A stretch of 5,088 nt of DNA. It comes from Candidatus Hodarchaeota archaeon. GTDB taxonomy: Archaea; Asgardarchaeota; Heimdallarchaeia; Hodarchaeales; YT1-039. The position numbers were made by a program, and so were the translations under genes. Under the pieces are notes generated by a model that searched no databases, was not told where the DNA came from, and was given only the letters and a program-made list of their open reading frames with translations. The stretch's first letter is position 1, and each line of letters starts with the position of its first letter. Positions 1-5,088 of this stretch are shown here, piece after piece. Location: positions 1 to 5,088 of the forward strand of contig JAEOTF010000507.1 of NCBI GenBank assembly GCA_016840025.1, read 5' to 3'.

Positions 1-864
1 AGAGCCTTCGATAAAACTTGTGAGTACAAGAAACTGATCTATGTTTTTAATCCCATCAATCACATAAGACCTTGTTTTTCCAAGGTTTTTTCGACGGTCT
101 GATGAAAATAAGCCTTTCGTTGCAGAATTTGTTTGTATTTCTCCTTTCATAACGAATTTTTCAAACTCGTCTACTAAATCATCACATTTGTTCAGATCAT
201 TCCAAATTTTTTCATTTAGTGTGTTATACTTCGCTAAGAATAAGTGTAGAGCCCTATTATAAGCATGGAAGGATAAGAGTTCATCGATATCTTCACTTCT
301 GACAATTGAGCCGTCAGTACCTATAATAACGTCTTCATAGGTCTGAGAACCAATGGATCGAGGACTACCAATGAAGGATAGAACTTTTGGATGCTCAACT
401 AAACCTCTGAGAAAGTCCTCACGGTTTGTATTCAATAATGTGTAGTTTAAGCTCTCCTCGTCAATATTGCTATAATTATCGATCACTATGATTTTATGAA
501 GTGGAATTGATTCTATCTTATCAATCACTTCAATAAAAGAGAGAAGATAATCGCTCAAGAGGTCTTTAAGAAGCGTAGGTATCTCAAGACTTATTTTTTC
601 AGAATTTTTAATTAACATTTCTAGATGAGTTTCTTTTACCTCTTCTGCAGATTCTTCAACCGTAATTAGACCCCGTGAATAGAAAGAGATAATATATGAT
701 TTGTATTGTACTTCTATATGGTAATAAAGATCGGTAGCGAGGATTATGACATCAGGTCTTGATTTAAAGTAATTATTTAATTGAATAATGCTATTTTCTC
801 CCAAAGGAACAAAAAATGAAAATATAACCTGGGGTTTGATCACTAAGACTGTATCAGGATCAAT
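1..864 (-). repeat. Copy 2 of the internal protein duplication (truncated by window edge)
   Basis: This segment encodes residues 392-679, which align with residues 12-296 of copy 1. It ends within the helix following the NLGKTRSYVI block. The counterpart of copy 1 residues 297-391 should lie beyond the left edge, which would make the whole protein about 770 residues if only two units exist. More units cannot be excluded. Confidence 0.9.
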
Positions 865-2037
865 AAAATGTTGAGGACCCTCAAATCCACCAGTTTTTGA
901 CCTTCCCCAACCGTTTTCCAAGAATGCAATCTTTTTGGCTCGCTGTTGTATTTCATAAGCGATTTCTGAATCGTACAGCTCTAATCTAACGATAAGTGTT
1001 CGTCCATGAGCACCAAAACTTTCAGAAACGATTTTTAAATGCTTAGCTCGATCCTGTAAGGTTTTGAGAACCTTTCGGATATGGAACGAATTTTCTCTGA
1101 CTTGTTCTGCTTCTATAGCGCCATAAAATTTCTCTGTCGTGAATTGAATGGATTCTTGGATAAAATTAGTCAATACAATAAAGTTGTCGATATCTTTGAG
1201 GCCGCGAATTACATATGACCTCGTTTTTGCAAGATTTCTACGCCAGTCGGCAGCGAAGAGACTATGCTTACCAGAATCGGTCGACTCCACTTCCTCTCGA
1301 ATATAACTATCGAACTCATCGACAAGATCATCGCACCTCTTCAGTCTATTCCAAACTCTCTCAATAATTATATTATATCGTGCTAGAAATAGATGGAGAG
1401 CCCTATTGTATGCATGATAGGATAAAAGAATATCCATTTCATCACTTCGGATTATTGAACCTTCAGTACCTATGATTACATCTTCATAGGACCGAGAATT
1501 GATGGATCTAGGAAGACCTATGAATTGCAGAACATGTGAGGTGGCTGCTAAAGTATTAAGGAATTCATCTCTTTGCTCATCTGGTAATTCATCATAGAAA
1601 TCTTTTTCGTCATTATTTCTGAAACCTTCTATGACTATGGTTTTGTGGGTGGGGATGTTTTCAAGCTTACCAAGAACCTCGACAAGAGAGAGGTGATATC
1701 TAGTGAGTAGCCCTTTTAGGGTAGGAATAATTGTTGGTTTCAATTCTTCGACTTGAGAGATCAATTCTGTAAATTGACAGTCTTCTAATGGTTTTTCAAC
1801 CGTAATTAGACCCCGAGAATAAAATTCAATTGTAAAATCTTGATATTTGACCCGAAGATGGTAATATAGGTCGGTTTCTATGATTTTTACATCTTTTCTT
1901 GACCGAAACCTATCGACTAGCTGGATGATCCCATTTTCGCCAAGAGGGATATACAGGGAAAAAACACTCCGCGATTTATTAACACAAACGGCGTCAATCT
2001 CTAAATTCACTCCCAGATTCTTGTTTATATTACTCAT
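1..2037 (-). CDS. Unrecognised protein with two tandem ~380-residue repeats (3' end outside window)
   Basis: The frame is open from an ATG at 2035-2037 to the left edge, with no stop in 679 codons. The true end is outside. I do not recognise the family. Residues 12-391 form one unit and 392-679 a second, incomplete one. Blocks shared by both are GEN.IIQL (33-40, 413-420), TDLYYH (55-60), FYSRGLITVE (72-81, 452-461), YEDVIIGT.GSI.RS (184-198, 567-581), HAYNRALHLFLA (208-219) and NL.KTRSYVI (268-277). The unit looks like an alpha/beta N-terminal part (about 12-85), a mixed middle, then long charged helices (about 200-310). No signal peptide or membrane segment is visible, so a cytoplasmic location is likely. 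Near 320-391 copy 1 has another strand/helix part and a Gly-rich linker. The start is supported by an upstream AGGTGG 10 bases away. The gene is transcribed divergently from the C45 gene. Function unknown; the CDS itself is well supported. Confidence 0.9.
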   Translation of the reverse strand, partial: MSNINKNLGVNLEIDAVCVNKSRSVFSLYIPLGENGIIQLVDRFRSRKDVKIIETDLYYHLRVKYQDFTIEFYSRGLITVEKPLEDCQFTELISQVEELKPTIIPTLKGLLTRYHLSLVEVLGKLENIPTHKTIVIEGFRNNDEKDFYDELPDEQRDEFLNTLAATSHVLQFIGLPRSINSRSYEDVIIGTEGSIIRSDEMDILLSYHAYNRALHLFLARYNIIIERVWNRLKRCDDLVDEFDSYIREEVESTDSGKHSLFAADWRRNLAKTRSYVIRGLKDIDNFIVLTNFIQESIQFTTEKFYGAIEAEQVRENSFHIRKVLKTLQDRAKHLKIVSESFGAHGRTLIVRLELYDSEIAYEIQQRAKKIAFLENGWGRSKTGGFEGPQHFIDPDTVLVIKPQVIFSFFVPLGENSIIQLNNYFKSRPDVIILATDLYYHIEVQYKSYIISFYSRGLITVEESAEEVKETHLEMLIKNSEKISLEIPTLLKDLLSDYLLSFIEVIDKIESIPLHKIIVIDNYSNIDEESLNYTLLNTNREDFLRGLVEHPKVLSFIGSPRSIGSQTYEDVIIGTDGSIVRSEDIDELLSFHAYNRALHLFLAKYNTLNEKIWNDLNKCDDLVDEFEKFVMKGEIQTNSATKGLFSSDRRKNLGKTRSYVIDGIKNIDQFLVLTSFIEGS
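865..2004 (-). repeat. Copy 1 of the internal protein duplication
   Basis: This segment encodes residues about 12-391, the first full unit. Against copy 2, residues 12-83 match at 40 of 72 positions by hand count, and residues 184-223 match at 31 of 40. The register shifts from +380 to +383 between residues 84 and 110, which means small indels in a poorly conserved stretch. At DNA level, 1795-1815 is identical to 655-675 (21 bases), but most of the similarity is at protein level, so the duplication is old. Confidence 0.9.
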
Positions 2038-2047
2038 TTTTCTATTT

Positions 2048-2054
2048 CCACCTT
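2048..2054 (-). promoter_or_regulatory. Ribosome binding site for the duplicated protein
   Basis: On the minus strand AAGGTGG lies 10 bases before the ATG at 2037. It resembles the Shine-Dalgarno consensus GGAGGTGA, although the spacing is slightly long. It supports this ATG. The ATG further upstream (2057-2059) reaches a stop after five codons and is out of frame. Confidence 0.55.
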
Positions 2055-2100
2055 CTCATGGATCTATTCCAGCCAGTAATTTTGAAAAGCGACTTTTTTT

Positions 2101-2110
2101 AATATTTATA
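2101..2110 (-). promoter_or_regulatory. Candidate archaeal TATA box for the duplicated protein
   Basis: The minus strand reads TATAAATATT here. With the usual archaeal distance of about 25 bases from TATA centre to transcription start, RNA would begin near 2080. That gives a leader of roughly 40 bases containing the AAGGTGG motif, so box, leader and ribosome site are mutually consistent. A second AT box on the same strand (around 2140-2150) is a weaker alternative because it would give a longer leader. Confidence 0.45.
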
Positions 2111-2236
2111 GGTATTTTGAGTTCAAATTAGCTGGGTCTTTTTTTATAAAAATTTGTTAATGTTATTTCAAGCTTGTATTAGAGGAGTGGATTGCTTAAA
2201 AAATAAAAAAAAACATAATTATTAAAAGCAAAGACG

Positions 2237-2244
2237 TTTAAATA
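2237..2244 (+). promoter_or_regulatory. Candidate archaeal TATA box for the C45-family gene
   Basis: TTTAAATA is preceded by a purine-rich AAAGACG that could serve as a TFB recognition element. Its centre is about 30 bases before the ATG at 2270, which predicts a transcription start within a few bases of the start codon. No Shine-Dalgarno motif precedes the ATG. Together these suggest a leaderless or nearly leaderless mRNA, common in archaea. The rest of 2038-2269 is AT-rich (notably A-tracts at 2198-2213) with no gene that I can see. Confidence 0.55.
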
Positions 2245-2269
2245 GTATAGAAATAATGTTCGGGTCACA

Positions 2270-3301
2270 ATGAATGAAAAATTTCCTCTAATTGAATTAG
2301 AGGGGGACCATCGAACAATTGGATTCAACCATGGTAAGATTTTAACTGAAAGGATACTTCAAACAATAGATTTCTATAAAAAAATCTTCAAGGGAGATGA
2401 GAAAACTATATTCAAAGCTGCAAAATATTATAAATCAAAGATTTCTGAATTTAATAATGCTTATTGTGAGGAAATAGAAGCAATTGCTGAAGGTGCAGAA
2501 GTCAATCCTTTATGGATTTATGCTTTGAATTCAAGAACAGAAATCCTTACAATGGTCTTAAATGAATGCACAGCTGCATATTTCAGGGGGAGCTCAATTT
2601 TAGGCCAAACCTGGGATTGGGCAGAGGAATTAGAAGACTTAGCAGTTTTAATGAAGATCCGTTATCCAAATAACCATTCTATTCTCATGATGACAGAGCC
2701 AGGAATCATAGGAAAGATAGGGTTCAACTCGTATGGGGTTGGGGTTTGTTTAAACTTTTTATCTCTCCGTGAAAAACTTGATGGGGTGCCTGTTCATATT
2801 ATTCTACGTGCAATATTAGACTCAAAGTCAATACATGATGCTCTTTCTATAATTAGACCGTTTAAACGGGGGAAAGCAAGTAATATCTTAATTGGAGACA
2901 ATCAAGGAAATAACGTAGATATTGAGTTCGCTGGAGATGAAGCTTACTTTCTTGAGAGTACGGAGGATTTTATCCTACATACTAATCATTATCTAAAAAA
3001 TAGGCAACTAAACACGGATTTGGAAAAATTAAAAAGTTCATTTATCCGTTTTGATAGAGTATCTGCTATTATTAAAGATATTAGAAGTAATAATCCATCT
3101 ACAAAAGAAATGAAGAAGATTTTATTAGATAGAAATGATAATGAACACCCTATTTGTAGGCACTATGTTCTAGATGAAGAGATAGGTAATGTAGGCACAG
3201 TTTGCACAATTGTGATGGATTTGCCTAACTATCAGATGCACATAACCAAAGGAAGTCCCCTGAAAACTAATTTTGAGATCATATCACTATCAAATAAATA
3301 G
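2270..3301 (+). CDS. Acyl-CoA:6-aminopenicillanate acyltransferase-like Ntn hydrolase (peptidase family C45)
   Basis: The 343-residue protein has the full length of the family. The N-terminal LEGDHRTIGFNHG (10-22) matches the conserved opening motif. Cys100 in NECTAAY is the predicted nucleophile, freed by self-cleavage between Glu99 and Cys100 to give chains of about 99 and 244 residues; the fungal penicillin enzyme cleaves Gly-Cys at this point. Other matches to the fungal enzyme, from memory, are GQTWDW (Asp116), the block TEPGIIGKIGFNS (142-154), GVPVHI.LR (172-180), HTNH (Asn239) and HPICRHY (Arg297), covering the Asp, Asn and Arg positions considered catalytic. No signal peptide is visible, so it is probably cytoplasmic. 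Family members hydrolyse or transfer acyl groups on amides, and the substrate here is unknown; penicillin synthesis is not implied. The gene probably heads a transcript with the downstream GNAT gene. Confidence 0.92.
   Translation: MNEKFPLIELEGDHRTIGFNHGKILTERILQTIDFYKKIFKGDEKTIFKAAKYYKSKISEFNNAYCEEIEAIAEGAEVNPLWIYALNSRTEILTMVLNECTAAYFRGSSILGQTWDWAEELEDLAVLMKIRYPNNHSILMMTEPGIIGKIGFNSYGVGVCLNFLSLREKLDGVPVHIILRAILDSKSIHDALSIIRPFKRGKASNILIGDNQGNNVDIEFAGDEAYFLESTEDFILHTNHYLKNRQLNTDLEKLKSSFIRFDRVSAIIKDIRSNNPSTKEMKKILLDRNDNEHPICRHYVLDEEIGNVGTVCTIVMDLPNYQMHITKGSPLKTNFEIISLSNK
3292..3300 (+). promoter_or_regulatory. Weak candidate TATA box for the GNAT gene
   Basis: AAATAAATA overlaps the last codons and stop of the C45 gene. 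A start about 25 bases downstream would leave a leader of roughly 40 bases before the ATG at 3360. No oligo-T tract separates the two genes, so simple co-transcription is at least as likely as a separate promoter. Confidence 0.2.
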
Positions 3302-3359
3302 AGAAATGTAAGCAGACATACAAAGAAGTAATTGTCCGAAGATTTGCTGTGTATTGATA

Positions 3360-4418
3360 ATGAATTTCAGAATAGAGCCATTTGATCCTAAAACTACTTC
3401 AAATGAAATATGGGACAGACATTACACGCTATATCAAAGGTTTTTTTATGAGCTTTTTCCTGATGAGCCTGTACCGTCCAAAAAACGGATGATTAAGGAA
3501 ATTAGCGAGCCTCATAGTGATTATAATCATATTCGTTGGATAGCATATTCGGAGGAAAAAGATAGTTGCATTGGATGGCTCTCTCTTTATATATCAAAAG
3601 AGACTAGCCCTGCATACGATACAAATAAACATGTGCTAGACATCCACATATATGTGGATGAAGATCACCGCCGTCAAGGAATTGGAACAAATTTTCTAGC
3701 TTTAGTTTTAAAAAAGGCTAGAAAGATTAATAGGTCTGTGATTCAAGGCACAGCAGACTTAGAATCAGGAAAAATTTTCTGTAAAAGGTTTGGAGGAATA
3801 AAAACATTAGATAATTTTGAGAGTTACTTGTTTATGAAAGACGTTGATTGGGAGATGGTTAGACAATGGTATGAAGAGGGACCAAAAAGAGCGGAAGGAG
3901 TAACACTTGAAGTATTTCAAGATGTTCCTGAAAAAGACATCGAAGAATACTGCAAAATTTTTTCTGAAACTTTAAATCAAGCACCTCAGGGTGAGACAGA
4001 AGGTCGACACATAACAACACCTGAAACTCGTAGGAAGAACGAACAAAGACTTAAAGAACGTGGAGCAATTTGGACCACGTTAATCTCTCGTGAGAAAAAT
4101 GGGGATATAAGTGGTCTAACTGAAATACTCTTCTTTGATGACACCCCTACGATGCTTATCCAAATGCTCACAGGAGTGAGAGATAAATACCGGGGTAGAG
4201 GAGTAGGAAAATGGCTAAAAGCGGAAATGCTCAGAAGGATTAGAGAAATGTACCCAAACGTAGAAAGAATAGTTACTGGTAATGCAACAACTAACGCTCC
4301 TATGCTCTCAATAAATAATCGGTTAGGTTTTAAGACATACAGATCTGCCACTGGTTATAAATTCAGAGTAGAGGAGCTAACAAAAAAAATAGAGAGAAAA
4401 AAGCCTCTATCCAAGTAA
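3360..4418 (+). CDS. Tandem-GNAT N-acetyltransferase
   Basis: The 352-residue protein has two GNAT folds. The first (about residues 1-160) has the acetyl-CoA pyrophosphate loop RRQGIG at 104-109 after the strand DIHIYVD. The second (about 185-338) has YRGRGVGK at 277-284 and the closing motif NAPMLSINNRLGF at 312-324, typical of the second half of double-GNAT proteins. Both loops keep the Q/R-x-x-G-x-G pattern, so both may bind acetyl-CoA, unlike double-GNAT enzymes in which one half has decayed. The layout recalls mycothiol synthase, but nothing supports that substrate. I chose the ATG at 3360; a TTG two codons earlier (3354) also opens the frame but has no ribosome site. The C-terminus is a Lys-rich tail. 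The gene starts 58 bases after the C45 gene and converges with the nitroreductase gene. Acceptor substrate unknown. Confidence 0.88.
   Translation: MNFRIEPFDPKTTSNEIWDRHYTLYQRFFYELFPDEPVPSKKRMIKEISEPHSDYNHIRWIAYSEEKDSCIGWLSLYISKETSPAYDTNKHVLDIHIYVDEDHRRQGIGTNFLALVLKKARKINRSVIQGTADLESGKIFCKRFGGIKTLDNFESYLFMKDVDWEMVRQWYEEGPKRAEGVTLEVFQDVPEKDIEEYCKIFSETLNQAPQGETEGRHITTPETRRKNEQRLKERGAIWTTLISREKNGDISGLTEILFFDDTPTMLIQMLTGVRDKYRGRGVGKWLKAEMLRRIREMYPNVERIVTGNATTNAPMLSINNRLGFKTYRSATGYKFRVEELTKKIERKKPLSK
3641..3660 (+). repeat. Perfect 20-base palindrome inside the GNAT gene
   Basis: The arms CATCCACATA and TATGTGGATG are exact reverse complements with no spacer. The dyad stops at 3640/3661, where the flanking bases do not pair. 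It encodes the strand DIHIYVD just before the first acetyl-CoA loop. It could be a DNA-binding dyad or coincidence; with no loop, a stable RNA hairpin would have to open several central pairs. Confidence 0.6.
4382..4402 (-). terminator. Candidate oligo-T terminator for the nitroreductase gene
   Basis: On the minus strand, T6 (4402-4397) is followed by a short CT-rich stretch and T8 (4389-4382), starting about 40 bases after the nitroreductase stop. On the plus strand the same bases encode the Lys-rich tail of the GNAT protein, so the terminator would sit inside a neighbouring coding region. Confidence 0.4.
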
Positions 4419-4452
4419 TAGTTTCTATTTCCGCTACTTTATGCTATTTTTT
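4419..4452 (+). terminator. Candidate oligo-T terminator for the C45-GNAT transcript
   Basis: After the GNAT stop the plus strand is pyrimidine-rich (TTTCTATTTCC, then T6 at 4447-4452) with no obvious stem-loop. This is the form of archaeal intrinsic termination. The last T-tract lies inside the 3' end of the convergent nitroreductase gene. Confidence 0.4.
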
Positions 4453-5088
4453 GCCAATAGGTGCTAGATAAATTACGAATCGTTCTTTACCGTCAATATT
4501 AAGTAATCCGTTTAATTGTTCATCCTCAAAGGCTGCGATTCCACACACCCCACAATCAATCGCTTCTGCCGCTAAATACAAGTTCTGCCCTACATGACCC
4601 ACATCAATATGCATATATCGGTATCCGCGCTCCCCATAACGCCACTTCATTCGATATGCTACAGCTACCCAGAAAAAGGTCACTGCACCTCTTTTCACCA
4701 TTGATTGTCGTAAACAAGCATTCGTAAGCTTATCTGCTAGACCTTCTTCCAAGTTTATCTCTACAAGTTTATGTTTAAGAGCAAGAAATCGATAAAGTCC
4801 AGGCGGCAATCCTTCCACTCTATTTACGAGAAGATATGTCTCAAAAGCATGACGGGCTCCTGCAGAGGGTACATTTCTTAGTGTTACTGGTCGTGTTATG
4901 ACTTCTTTCACTCCTTGAGTGCACCAAAGTAACCAAGATAACTCTGTAAGGGTCAAAGATTGATTAGAATAACTTCGAACACTCTGCCGTTTCTCAATAG
5001 CTTCTCTTAAACTAAAATCTTTGACATCAATATCATTTGGAAGTGGTAAATCAATTATTGACTTTGTCTCATCATATTCCATCTCTAA
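4444..5088 (-). CDS. SagB/ThcOx-type FMN-dependent nitroreductase family protein (5' end probably outside window)
   Basis: Counting from the ATG at 5080-5082, 212 residues are visible. FMN-binding features of the family are KRQSVRSY (31-38), the PSAGARH block (72-78) with the following ETYLLV, GLPPGLYRF (91-99), and the C-terminal HVGQNLYLAAEA (153-164) plus ERFVIYLAPIG. The enzyme should oxidise or reduce a small molecule or peptide with FMN and probably acts as a dimer in the cytoplasm. The frame stays open upstream of this ATG to the edge, adding Leu-Glu. Homologues, from memory, carry about 30 more residues ending in PPLE before this Tyr-Asp, so the real start is likely outside. SagB partners the YcaO cyclase in azole-peptide synthesis, but no such partner is visible; many archaeal members stand alone. 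The gene converges with the GNAT gene across a 25-base gap. Confidence 0.88.
   Translation of the reverse strand, partial: LEMEYDETKSIIDLPLPNDIDVKDFSLREAIEKRQSVRSYSNQSLTLTELSWLLWCTQGVKEVITRPVTLRNVPSAGARHAFETYLLVNRVEGLPPGLYRFLALKHKLVEINLEEGLADKLTNACLRQSMVKRGAVTFFWVAVAYRMKWRYGERGYRYMHIDVGHVGQNLYLAAEAIDCGVCGIAAFEDEQLNGLLNIDGKERFVIYLAPIGKK

Noticed and set aside
1..2037. Reading the DNA-level similarity as insertion sequences or two separate adjacent genes
   Set aside because: There is no stop, start or frame change between the copies around 865, no flanking inverted repeats, and the similarity is mainly at protein level.
1880..2131. Open frame of 83 codons on the plus strand
   Set aside because: It is antisense to the N-terminal part of the duplicated protein, whose repeats prove the minus frame is real. 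It has no ribosome site and no recognisable sequence.
2192..2231. TTGCTT and AAGCAA inverted pair flanking the A-tracts of the divergent promoter
   Set aside because: Six-base arms with a 28-base AT-rich spacer are weak and likely to arise by chance.
2858..2869. Twelve-base palindrome CCGTTTAAACGG inside the C45 gene
   Set aside because: It is short enough to be expected by chance in a few kilobases of AT-rich DNA, and no second copy was noticed.
3354..3359. TTG start two codons before the GNAT ATG
   Set aside because: The ATG at 3360 is a better start codon, and no ribosome site favours the TTG.
3986..4351. Open frame of 121 codons on the minus strand
   Set aside because: It lies wholly opposite the second GNAT domain, which has clear family motifs; this is a coding shadow.

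Overview
The window looks like low-G+C (by eye about one third G+C) archaeal chromosome. This rests on TATA-like AT boxes at archaeal spacing from start codons, a probably leaderless start for the gene at 2270 (no Shine-Dalgarno motif), oligo-T tracts rather than hairpins at gene ends, and gene families common in archaea. An Asgard-type or similar mesophilic archaeon would fit, but no phylogenetic marker is present and a bacterial origin is not excluded. No mobile element, CRISPR array, tRNA or rRNA was seen.

Layout, left to right. (1) Positions 1-2037, minus strand: one uninterrupted reading frame that runs off the left edge, 679 codons in the window. I do not recognise the protein. It contains a large internal duplication: residues about 12-391 are repeated from residue 392 to the window edge. 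(2) Positions 2038-2269: an AT-rich divergent intergenic region with one candidate TATA box facing each way. (3) Positions 2270-3301, plus strand: a complete acyl-CoA:6-aminopenicillanate acyltransferase-like Ntn hydrolase (peptidase family C45) with the full set of catalytic positions. (4) Positions 3360-4418, plus strand: a tandem-GNAT acetyltransferase 58 bases downstream, probably co-transcribed. (5) Positions 4444 to the right edge, minus strand: a SagB/ThcOx-type FMN nitroreductase, convergent with the GNAT gene, whose true start probably lies beyond the window.

How the genes may work together. The only close same-strand pair is the C45 enzyme and the double GNAT protein. Both families act on amine/amide chemistry using acyl donors, so joint processing of an amine-containing metabolite is possible, but this is inference from proximity. 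The SagB-like gene has no YcaO cyclase partner in view, so there is no support for an azole-peptide biosynthesis cluster. The duplicated protein is the most unusual item: one chain carries two diverged copies of a roughly 380-residue unit with strongly conserved blocks.
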